Source of the DNA: Sinorhizobium sp. 6-70
Lineage (GTDB): Bacteria; Pseudomonadota; Alphaproteobacteria; Rhizobiales; Rhizobiaceae
DNA length: 64,000 bases
Direction of reading: 5' to 3'
Assembly (NCBI RefSeq): GCF_030124375.1
Contig: NZ_JASKLS010000001.1
Location: 372,001-436,000 of the forward strand
Shown: positions 45,915 through 53,221 of the stretch, one piece after another
Layout: each line of letters starts with the position of its first letter
How positions within the stretch are numbered: the first letter of the stretch is position 1
Translations under genes and position numbers: made by a program
The notes under the pieces: model-generated
What the model saw: the letters and a program-made list of their open reading frames with translations, nothing else
What the model was told of the DNA's origin: nothing
Database searches by the model: none

Positions 45915-46823
45915 ATGGCTATCTGCAGTTTCTTGCCGGAACTGCTTTGCAAGTTCCCGGCCATCGACGATGGCACTATCCGCATGGCGCGCAAGAGCGT
46001 CGACGACGGATTCAAGGGATTCGTGCGCAGCTACGGCGATGCGATCGACGCAGTGGTCCAACCATTGCAATGGTTTCTGAACTACCTGGAACGGGCCTTC
46101 GTCAGTTCGCCCTGGATCCTGATACTGATTATTATGGTTGCCATCGTCTATCTCGGCAGCCGTAACGTGAAGATCACCGTTGGCACGGCGTTGTCGATGG
46201 TGTTGATCGGGCTCGTCGGGCTCTGGAACGACACGATGATCACGCTCGCCATGGTTACGGTCTGTACGCTGATTTCGATCGTGATCGGCATCCCGATCGG
46301 CATCCTGATGGCCCGCTCCGACCGAGTGCAGGCCTTCGTCAATCCGATCCTCGACGTCATGCAGACGATGCCGAGCTTCGTCTATCTCATTCCGGTGGTG
46401 ATGATCTTCGGCATCGGCAAGGTGCCCGGGCTGATCGCCGTCGTCATCTACGCCGTGCCACCAATGATCCGGCTTACCAACCTCGGCATCCGGCTCGTCG
46501 ACAAGGAAGTGCTGGAGGCCGCCGACGCCTTCGGCTCATCCGCCTGGCAGAAACTGAAGAACGTGCAAATGCCACTGGCGCTGCCGACCATCATGGCCGG
46601 CATCAACCAGACGATCATGATGTCGCTGGCAATGGTCGTCGTCGCCTCGATGATCGGCGTCGGCGGGCTCGGCAAGAACGTGCTCCAGGCGATCGCCAAC
46701 CAGTTCTTCACCGTCGGTTTCCTCAACGGCTTTGCCCTCGTCGGCATCGCCATCATTTTCGATCGTACCAGCCAGGCCTTCGGAAGGCGGCTGCAAAAGC
46801 ACTCGGAGGTTATTCATGGCTAG
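45915..46823 (+). CDS. Betaine/proline-type ABC transporter permease
   Basis: A 302-residue ProW/OpuAB-like inner-membrane permease with six to seven helices after a 65-residue N-terminal region. The binding-protein-dependent transport signature is EAADAFGSSAWQKLKNVQMP, followed by ALPTIMAGINQTIMMSLAMV. GGAAGGGGG precedes the ATG. It overlaps the ATPase gene by eight bases. Confidence 0.92.
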   Translation: MAICSFLPELLCKFPAIDDGTIRMARKSVDDGFKGFVRSYGDAIDAVVQPLQWFLNYLERAFVSSPWILILIIMVAIVYLGSRNVKITVGTALSMVLIGLVGLWNDTMITLAMVTVCTLISIVIGIPIGILMARSDRVQAFVNPILDVMQTMPSFVYLIPVVMIFGIGKVPGLIAVVIYAVPPMIRLTNLGIRLVDKEVLEAADAFGSSAWQKLKNVQMPLALPTIMAGINQTIMMSLAMVVVASMIGVGGLGKNVLQAIANQFFTVGFLNGFALVGIAIIFDRTSQAFGRRLQKHSEVIHG

Positions 46824-47862
46824 TCACGCAATCGAGGTGAAGAACCTCTACAAGATCTTCGGCCCCCGCGGCGAAGACTACGTCGATGTCGTCAAGAAGG
46901 GCATGGGCAAGGCCGAACTCAACGAGAAGCACGGTCACGTGCTTGGCCTGCAGGACATCAATATCCTCATGCCCGGCGGCTGCATCACGGTGGTCATGGG
47001 ACTTTCCGGTTCCGGCAAGTCGACGCTGATCCGCCATATCAACCGGCTGATCGATCCGACGGCGGGCGAAGTGCTCTATGACGGCACCGACGTCTGCAAG
47101 ATGAACGAAAACGACCTTCGCCAATTCCGTCGCCACAAGACGGCAATGGTGTTCCAGAAGTTCGCGCTGCTGCCGCACCGCACTGTGCTCGAAAACACCG
47201 TATACGGCCTGGAGATCCAGGGTATCGAGCGGCGCGAAAGCGAAAAGCGGGCGCGCGGCTGGATCGAGCGCGTCGGCCTCAAGGGGTTCGAGAACCATTA
47301 TCCGAACCAGCTTTCGGGCGGCATGCAGCAGCGCGTGGGCCTCGCCCGCGCGCTCACCAACGACGCCGACATCCTGCTGATGGACGAGGCGTATTCGGCG
47401 CTCGATCCGCTGATCCGCATGGACATGCAGACGGTGCTGCTCGACCTGCAGAAGGAACTGAAAAAGACGGTCGTCTTCATCACGCATGACCTCGACGAAG
47501 CGCTACGGCTCGGCGACAAGATCGCGATCCTGCGCGACGGCCGTGTCGTGCAGCAGGGTACCGGCCAGCAGATCGTGCTTTCGCCGGCGGACGACTACAT
47601 CACCGCCTTCGTCAAGGAAGTGAACCGTGGCCGCGTCGTGCATGTCGAGACGATCATGCGGCCGCTCTCCGGCAATCCGGAAGGCGTGTCGCTGACGGTC
47701 GGTACGGTTCTCGAAGCGGCTGCGCGGACGATGACCGGCGCGCACGTCGCCACGGGCCACGTCGTCGATGAGAACGGGAGAGCGATCGGCGCGATCGACC
47801 TCCAGACGATCATCGCTGCCATGGTGACGCCGACGAGCCACACAGACCGCCAGGCGGCATAG
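46816..47862 (+). CDS. Betaine/proline-type ABC transporter ATP-binding protein
   Basis: 348 residues from the ATG at 46816, which has GGAGG 6 bp upstream. Walker A GLSGSGKSTLIRH, signature LSGGMQQRVGLARAL, Walker B ILLMDEAYSALDPL and the switch histidine VFITHDLDEAL are intact. The length and a C-terminal CBS-like segment (GHVVDENGRAIGAIDLQ) fit the ProV/OpuAA family, where this region senses ionic strength. The open frame extends upstream inside the permease gene and was not used. Confidence 0.94.
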   Translation: MASHAIEVKNLYKIFGPRGEDYVDVVKKGMGKAELNEKHGHVLGLQDINILMPGGCITVVMGLSGSGKSTLIRHINRLIDPTAGEVLYDGTDVCKMNENDLRQFRRHKTAMVFQKFALLPHRTVLENTVYGLEIQGIERRESEKRARGWIERVGLKGFENHYPNQLSGGMQQRVGLARALTNDADILLMDEAYSALDPLIRMDMQTVLLDLQKELKKTVVFITHDLDEALRLGDKIAILRDGRVVQQGTGQQIVLSPADDYITAFVKEVNRGRVVHVETIMRPLSGNPEGVSLTVGTVLEAAARTMTGAHVATGHVVDENGRAIGAIDLQTIIAAMVTPTSHTDRQAA

Positions 47863-47890
47863 GCAGGATCATATCGCACACAAATAGACA

Positions 47891-47914
47891 GGGCGCTCGC
47901 GGGAGCGCCCTTTT
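47891..47914 (+). terminator. Terminator of the betaine-type ABC transporter operon
   Basis: GGGCGCTC and GAGCGCCC arms with a GCGG loop, followed by TTTT, 29 bp after the ATPase stop. Confidence 0.85.
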
Positions 47915-47954
47915 CCTACTCGGTTTGACCCGCTACGCAGCCGACTTGAGCTTG

Positions 47955-48068
47955 CTGCTACTGCATGATTCCTTAGATCGGAATCGATTTAAGGATAAAA
48001 TCACGCAGCAATTCAAAGCGTTACAGCGACCTTTGCGCGTCTGAAAAGACGCGCGGCGCTGTAATGAA
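47955..48068 (+). repeat. Dispersed repeat family R1, copy C
   Basis: Contains ATCGGAATCGATTTAAGGAT, AAAATCACGCAG, CAATTCAAAGCGTTACAGCG and ACCTTTGCGCGTCTGAAAAG followed by ACGCGCGGCGCTGTAA. It overlaps the 3' end of the tautomerase gene, supplying its last codons and stop. Confidence 0.85.
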
Positions 48069-48446
48069 GCGGAACTCCTGCGTCTTGCCGCCATAGCCAT
48101 AGGCTGCTGCTGAGACCTCGTGAACTAGCACATAGCTCTCCGGGTGGACCTTTCCGAGGAGCTTCCCGAAGCCGCCGTAGATCGCTTCGATGTAGTCGGC
48201 CATTTCCTGCTTGGTATTGGTGCCGTCGACGACCTTGATATCCAGCCAGAAGCTCTGGGTCTCCTGCGACGCGATCGACCTTCCGCCGGCAGACCAGTGC
48301 TGTGGGTCTACATAACCGACCACGACCGCGGTGACGGTTGGGTCCTTGCGCAGATGCGCTCGTGTCAGTTCGCTGACCTCTGCCGCGATCCTTGCAGACA
48401 TTTCCGGGTCCGCACGACCGGTGACGGTGACGTTGATGATTGGCAT
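48021..48446 (-). CDS. Tautomerase (4-oxalocrotonate tautomerase superfamily) protein
   Basis: 141 residues beginning MPIINVTVTGRADPEMSARI; the proline after the initiator methionine is the expected catalytic base. The protein has two tautomerase-like halves (second half WLDIKVVDGTNTKQEMADYI). The substrate is unknown. The last 14 residues or so (ITAPRVFSDAQRSL) are encoded inside an R1 repeat, so they are probably an acquired tail. Divergent from a LysR regulator that likely controls it. Confidence 0.82.
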   Translation of the reverse strand: MPIINVTVTGRADPEMSARIAAEVSELTRAHLRKDPTVTAVVVGYVDPQHWSAGGRSIASQETQSFWLDIKVVDGTNTKQEMADYIEAIYGGFGKLLGKVHPESYVLVHEVSAAAYGYGGKTQEFRFITAPRVFSDAQRSL

Positions 48447-48530
48447 GGCAAGCTCCTTCCGACTGCAGTTGTTCTTCAGGTTCAGCTTGCCATCACAGAC
48501 ACATCAAGAAAATCAAATTGTATTGGATAA

Positions 48531-48553
48531 ATACTTCGATATCATCAAAGTAT
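48531..48553. promoter_or_regulatory. Inverted repeat at the LysR start codon
   Basis: ATACTTCGAT and ATCAAAGTAT are 10-bp arms (nine matches) separated by ATC, overlapping the LysR ATG at 48552. It lies in the divergent LysR/tautomerase promoter region and is a candidate autoregulatory operator. Confidence 0.6.
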
Positions 48554-49418
48554 GAACGCCATCGATCCTGATCTCCTGCGCACCTTCCTCGCCTTCGCCG
48601 ATGGCGGCTCGCTTGCCCGCGCCGCAGCGGCCGTCAATCGGTCCCCCTCCGCCGTGACGGCGCAGATGCAGCGCCTCGAAACGATGATCGGCGAACCGCT
48701 TCTGGCTCCGGCCGGGCGTGGGCGGGCGCTGACGCCGACCGGCGAGGAACTCGTGGATCACGCCCGCCGCATCCTCGACGCGCATCGCGATGCCTGGCTG
48801 AGCCTCCGGGGGGCGCGCGCCGACGGGCGGATCTCGCTCGGCAGCACGCAGGATTTCGCCGATACGACGCTGCCCGACCTCTTGCGCCGGTTCGCACGTT
48901 CGCATCCGCGGGTTCGCCTCGACCTCAGGATCGGCAGATCGAAGGAACTGACGACGGCCTTCGATCAGGGCCAGGTCGACATTCTGCTGACCATGCGACA
49001 GGCGCCTGCGGCCGACGAACTCTTCGTGCTGAAAGAGGAGATGATCTGGCTTTGTGCCGACAAAGGTCTGGCGACGGCTGACGCGGACGTGCCGCTCGCC
49101 GTGCTCGACCCGCCCTGCGGGTTTCGGGCAGCGGCAATCTCTGCACTCGAGGCGGCCGGGCGCCCCTTCCGGATCGCGGCGACGAGCCCGAGCCTGTCGG
49201 GCCTGCGTGCCGCCGTCATGAGCGGCATCGCCGTCACGACGCGCACGGCGCGGTTTCTGGGGCCGGGAATAGAGCCAGCACCCGCACATCTTGACCTGCC
49301 GCCCCTGCCCGCGGCCGAATTCAGCCTGCGTTTGCGTGCCCATACGGACAAGCCTGCTGCGGATCTCGCCGCTCTTCTGGCGGATGAACTGCCGAAAGAC
49401 GATCCCGCCCGCCGATGA
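48552..49418 (+). CDS. LysR-family transcriptional regulator
   Basis: 288 residues. The N-terminal winged helix-turn-helix reads LLRTFLAFADGGSLARAAAA and SAVTAQMQRLETMIGEPLL, followed by a linker helix and a periplasmic-binding-like effector domain (RISLGSTQDFADTTLPDLL). Divergent from the tautomerase gene with about 105 bp between start codons, the usual arrangement for a LysR regulator and its target. Effector unknown. Confidence 0.92.
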   Translation: MNAIDPDLLRTFLAFADGGSLARAAAAVNRSPSAVTAQMQRLETMIGEPLLAPAGRGRALTPTGEELVDHARRILDAHRDAWLSLRGARADGRISLGSTQDFADTTLPDLLRRFARSHPRVRLDLRIGRSKELTTAFDQGQVDILLTMRQAPAADELFVLKEEMIWLCADKGLATADADVPLAVLDPPCGFRAAAISALEAAGRPFRIAATSPSLSGLRAAVMSGIAVTTRTARFLGPGIEPAPAHLDLPPLPAAEFSLRLRAHTDKPAADLAALLADELPKDDPARR

Positions 49419-49451
49419 CATGCGCCCGGTCCACGCAGGGCGACACCGTGC

Positions 49452-51086
49452 CTACTTACCCGATGACGATACGGAAAGCTTTGCCATCACCTCGTCGAGA
49501 TTGAAGCTTGCCGGTTTTTGCCGGATCGGGAACTCCTTGAAGCTTTCGATCCATCTCGCAACGAGCGCCTGCGATGGCACCAGGATGAAGGCGCGCTCCG
49601 CCATCCACCTGTCATATTCGAAGGACTCGTTGCCGCGCTCGAACGGGTCGGCGCGCATGTTGAAGATCCAGGGGACGCGCAGATTGGTGAACTCCCTTTG
49701 CCAGACCCCGATACCGGTGTGCTCCTGGACCTTGAAGTTGACCTTCCAATCCAGGGCGCGAATTGCCACCAGTTCACCGTCGTCGTTCCAGTAGAGGAAT
49801 TCCCGCCGCGGCGAATCCGTTACCTCGCCGCGGAAGAACGGCATGAGGTTGTAGCCGTCGAGATGAACCTTGAAGGTCTTGGCACCGGCCTGATAACCCG
49901 CCAGGCATTTGGCCACGATGTCCGGCTCGCCGGCAGCAGCGCAGAACGTTGGTATCAGGTCGTAGTGCGAGAACGGCTCGTTGTAGATGGTGCCGGGCTT
50001 GATGACTCCCGGCCAGCGAATGCACATCGGCACGCGGAAACCGCCTTCCCAATTGGTCGCCTTTTCGCCGCGAAACGGCGTTGTGCCGCCATCCGGCCAA
50101 CTCATCACCTCGGCGCCGTTGTCGGTGGTGTAGATGACGATCGTGTTTTCGGTGACGCCGAGATCGTCGAGCTTCTTCAGCAATTGCCCGACGTGGCCGT
50201 CATGCTCCACCATGCCGTCAGGATAGAGCCCCTTGCCGGTCTTGCCTTGCGACTCGGGCTTCAGGTGGGTGAAGATATGCATGCGTGTTGAGTTGAAGTA
50301 GCAGAACCAGGGCTTCTGGGCGTTCTGCTGGCGGTCGATGAAATTCAACGCGGCCGCAAGGAATTCCTGGTCCACCGTTTCCATGCGTTTCTTCGTCAGC
50401 GCGCCCGTATCCTCGATCCGGCCGTCGGCATAAGAGTGGATCACGCCGCGCGGGCCGAAGCGTTTGCGGAATTCCGGGTTTTTCGGATAGTCGGGGTTTT
50501 CCGGCTCCTCCTCCGCATTCAAGTGGTAGAGATTGCCGAAGAACTCGTCGAAGCCGTGATTGGTCGGCAGAAATTCGTCCTTGTCGCCCAAATGGTTCTT
50601 GCCGAATTGGCCGGTCGCATAACCGAGCGCCTTGAGGAATTCCGCGACCGTCGGGTCCTCGGGCTGCAGGCCGACATCGGCGCCCGGCAGCCCCACCTTG
50701 GTCAAGCCGGTGCGGATCGGCGATTGCCCGGTGATGAAGGCCGCGCGGCCCGCCGTGCAGCTCTGTTCTCCATACCAGTCGGTGAACATCGCACCTTCAT
50801 TGCCGATCCGGTCGATGTTCGGCGTCCGGTATCCCATCATGCCGCGGTGGTAGATGCTCGGATTGTACCAGCCGATATCGTCGCCCATGATCATGAGAAT
50901 GTTCGGCTTGGTGCCACCGGCGGCCGGTTGCGCCGCCTGCTGTGCCCTGGCGGATGTCGCAAGACTGGGCGCGGACAGGGCGGCTGCGGCAAGCGCGGTC
51001 CCGGTCAGGAGCACGTCACGGCGGCTGAGCCCCTGCTCTGAGCGAGTATCGCCTTTGCCCTTTTCAGATGCTGACGTTTCCTGCAT
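49452..51086 (-). CDS. Tat-exported arylsulfatase-family sulfatase
   Basis: 544 residues. A twin-arginine signal (LSRRDVLLTG, then a hydrophobic stretch to about residue 48) predicts export of the folded enzyme to the periplasm. Metal-binding NILMIMGDDIGW and the sulfatase signature CTAGR (C110), whose cysteine becomes formylglycine, are present; TTDNGAE supplies further metal ligands. It hydrolyses sulfate or related esters; substrate unknown. It is not the choline-sulfatase gene context known as betC. No maturase gene is in the window. Confidence 0.9.
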   Translation of the reverse strand: MQETSASEKGKGDTRSEQGLSRRDVLLTGTALAAAALSAPSLATSARAQQAAQPAAGGTKPNILMIMGDDIGWYNPSIYHRGMMGYRTPNIDRIGNEGAMFTDWYGEQSCTAGRAAFITGQSPIRTGLTKVGLPGADVGLQPEDPTVAEFLKALGYATGQFGKNHLGDKDEFLPTNHGFDEFFGNLYHLNAEEEPENPDYPKNPEFRKRFGPRGVIHSYADGRIEDTGALTKKRMETVDQEFLAAALNFIDRQQNAQKPWFCYFNSTRMHIFTHLKPESQGKTGKGLYPDGMVEHDGHVGQLLKKLDDLGVTENTIVIYTTDNGAEVMSWPDGGTTPFRGEKATNWEGGFRVPMCIRWPGVIKPGTIYNEPFSHYDLIPTFCAAAGEPDIVAKCLAGYQAGAKTFKVHLDGYNLMPFFRGEVTDSPRREFLYWNDDGELVAIRALDWKVNFKVQEHTGIGVWQREFTNLRVPWIFNMRADPFERGNESFEYDRWMAERAFILVPSQALVARWIESFKEFPIRQKPASFNLDEVMAKLSVSSSGK

Positions 51087-51357
51087 CGTTCAATCTCCCT
51101 GGGCTGAAGCACCCCGCCTCCAGGCCAAGGCGCCGCAAGTCGTCAAGCTGTGCGAATTTGAAACTGTGAGCGCGATGTCGGCACGCCACTGAGGCGCGCG
51201 CCAATCGGTCGGTTATGGAAGAGGAAACGGTCTCACCGCGCCGGTCACCGCACAAGTACGTAACGGTTACGGCCGCGTGAACGGACCGGTTGACGGCGCG
51301 AGTGGGGGTCGGATACCGACTTTTCCGGCATACTCCGGCAAAGTCTGTTGCAATCAC

Positions 51358-51373
51358 ATAAAGATATCTTTAT
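51358..51373. promoter_or_regulatory. Perfect 16-bp palindrome upstream of bmt
   Basis: ATAAAGATATCTTTAT is a perfect palindrome 37 bp before the bmt ATG, overlapped by a second dyad GATATCTTTATATC. AT-rich sites of this type bind ArsR-family SAH/methionine regulators (SahR-like) in other proteobacteria; assignment here is inferred. Confidence 0.6.
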
Positions 51374-51409
51374 ATCTTGTTGCAAATTTCATTCAGCCGG
51401 GAAAAACCG

Positions 51410-52429
51410 ATGTCTGCTTCCGCCAATGCCCTTTCCGATCTCCTTGCCCAGAAGGGCGTTCTGCTTGCCGACGGCGCGACCGGAACGTCGCTCTTTGCCA
51501 TGGGGCTCGAAGCCGGCGAAGCGCCGGAGCTCTGGAACGAGGCCAAGCCGGAGAACATCACCAAGCTGCATCAGGATTTCGTCGATGCCGGTGCCGACAT
51601 TATCCTCACCAACTCCTTCGGCGGCACGCGCCATCGCTTGAAGCTGCACCAGGCCGAGGACCGCGTCCATGCGCTGAACAAGCGCGCAGCCGAAATCGCC
51701 CGCGCCGTTGCCGACAGGGCCCCGCGCAAGGTCATCACCGCCGGCTCCGTCGGCCCGACCGGCGAACTCCTGATCCCGCTCGGCGCGCTTTCCTATGAGG
51801 ATGCGGTTGCGGCCTTTGCCGAGCAAATCGAGGGCCTGAAGGCGGGCGGCGCGGAAGTCGCCTGGATCGAGACCATGTCCTCGCCGGACGAAATCCGCGC
51901 GGCGGCGGAAGCGGCCACCAAGGTCGGCCTGCCTTACGTCTATACCGGCTCGTTCGACACCGCCGGCAAGACGATGATGGGTCTTCACCCCAAGGACATT
52001 CACACCGTCGCCGGCGACATCGGCGAAGGCCCGGTCGCAGTCGGCGCCAATTGCGGTGTCGGCGCCTCCGACATCCTGTCGTCGCTGCTCGACATGACCG
52101 CGGCCGCCCCGGAGGCCACCGTCGTCGTCAAGGGCAATTGCGGCATTCCGGAATTCCGCGGCTCCGAGATCCATTATTCCGGCACCCCACCGCTGATGGC
52201 GGAATATGTGCGGCTGGCGGTCGACGCCGGCGCGAAGATCATCGGCGGCTGCTGCGGCACCTCCTGCAACCATCTTGCCGCGATGCGCCTCGCGCTCGAT
52301 AATCACGCCAAGGGCGAACGCCCGACGCTCGACGCTATCGTCGAGAAGATCGGCCCCTTCCGCAACAAGACCGCCGCCGAAGGCGCCTCCGCACCGACCC
52401 GCGAACGCAGCGGTCGCCGCCGGGCCTGA
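51410..52429 (+). CDS. bmt: Betaine-homocysteine S-methyltransferase
   Basis: 339 residues from the ATG at 51410. It is a zinc-dependent homocysteine methyltransferase: opening LLADGATGTSLFAMGLEAG, ILTNSFGGTRHRLKLH, and zinc ligands in GANCGVGA and GGCCGTSCNHL. It makes methionine from homocysteine using glycine betaine as methyl donor, producing dimethylglycine. The betaine assignment comes from family knowledge in Sinorhizobium and fits the betaine-type importer and corrinoid demethylation genes nearby. A palindromic operator lies upstream and a terminator downstream. Confidence 0.88.
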   Translation: MSASANALSDLLAQKGVLLADGATGTSLFAMGLEAGEAPELWNEAKPENITKLHQDFVDAGADIILTNSFGGTRHRLKLHQAEDRVHALNKRAAEIARAVADRAPRKVITAGSVGPTGELLIPLGALSYEDAVAAFAEQIEGLKAGGAEVAWIETMSSPDEIRAAAEAATKVGLPYVYTGSFDTAGKTMMGLHPKDIHTVAGDIGEGPVAVGANCGVGASDILSSLLDMTAAAPEATVVVKGNCGIPEFRGSEIHYSGTPPLMAEYVRLAVDAGAKIIGGCCGTSCNHLAAMRLALDNHAKGERPTLDAIVEKIGPFRNKTAAEGASAPTRERSGRRRA

Positions 52430-52454
52430 GACAGACCGTGCGGAACGAGGCGAT

Positions 52455-52490
52455 AAACGCTCCGGAGCGGAATGCGTGGAGCGTTTTTCT
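52455..52490 (+). terminator. Terminator of bmt
   Basis: AAACGCTCC and GGAGCGTTT arms (52455-52463, 52478-52486) with a 14-nt loop, followed by TTCTTTT, 26 bp after the bmt stop. Confidence 0.8.
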
Positions 52491-52642
52491 TTTGCCTGTC
52501 AGGCGAAAGAACCGGCGCCGCGACGTGCAGCACCCGTCACGAACACCGGCGTCGAACCCCAGCCTCCGTATTCTTCGCCTCGCTTGCAGACTCCTGGCGC
52601 CTGCCCTATCCCCAAGAGAGTTTCGATTCGAGGGGACGATTC

Positions 52643-52990
52643 ATGAACGCCGGGCCAGCCGCCTTTCCGGACAGGGACACGACCGCCGCCAAGCTTTCGA
52701 GCTTCGGCGAGGCCGACCAGGCCTTCGTCAAGCTGCTGATGGAAAACACCGAGCAGGACGAGAACCTGATGGAAGGCCTGCAGCGGTATCTGGACCTCGC
52801 CGCGGAGGCTCGCTTCCTGAACTCGCTGAAGCTTGAAAAGCTCGGCGAGTGGCTCGGCAACGAGGCGCCCTTCCGGCTGCAGATGCGCCTCATGGAGGCC
52901 GCGCGCTCCAGCCAGCATCCGGCCTACCAGGCGTTCCGGGTGGGGCTGGCGAAATCCGGGGGATTGCAACGGGCATTTCCGACGGCGTAG
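52643..52990 (+). CDS. Hypothetical helical protein (115 residues)
   Basis: Starts MNAGPAAFPDRDTTAAKLSS with GAGGGGA upstream. The product is acidic to neutral and mostly helical (VKLLMENTEQDENLMEGLQRY and EARFLNSLKLEKLGEWLG) with no signal peptide, membrane helix or recognised domain. Codon use matches its neighbours. It follows the bmt terminator, so it has its own promoter in the 150-bp gap. Function unknown. Confidence 0.6.
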   Translation: MNAGPAAFPDRDTTAAKLSSFGEADQAFVKLLMENTEQDENLMEGLQRYLDLAAEARFLNSLKLEKLGEWLGNEAPFRLQMRLMEAARSSQHPAYQAFRVGLAKSGGLQRAFPTA

Positions 52991-53041
52991 CAACTTCCAT
53001 TCAGCAACAGGCTCCGGCTTCACTGACAGCGCTCCTTGCCC

Positions 53042-53080
53042 CTCACCCTGCCCTCTCCCCGCAAGCGGGGCGAGGGTGAG
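53042..53080. repeat. REP-like palindromic element P1
   Basis: CTCACCCTGCCCTCTCCCCG followed by CAAGCGGGGCGAGGGTGAG: an imperfect palindrome with a CCCCGC-AA-GCGGGG core, related to the P2 and P3 elements. Confidence 0.7.
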
Positions 53081-53160
53081 TCGCGCCCGCGGCTCGTGAC
53101 TCACCCCTTCATCAGGTCTGACAGAGTGGCTTGAAATTTGGCGATGCCGGCGCGGCCTCG

Positions 53161-53209
53161 CCCTTCTCCCCGCCTGCGGGGAGAAGGTGCCGGCAGGCGG
53201 ATGAGGGGC
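53161..53209 (+). repeat. REP-like palindromic element P2
   Basis: Perfect 12-bp arms CCTTCTCCCCGC and GCGGGGAGAAGG with a CT loop, followed by TGCCGGCAGGCGGATGAGGG. The same 49-bp unit occurs inverted at 56681-56728. It lies at the 3' side of the VWA gene. Confidence 0.85.
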
Positions 53210-53221
53210 GGTTCCGCGGAG

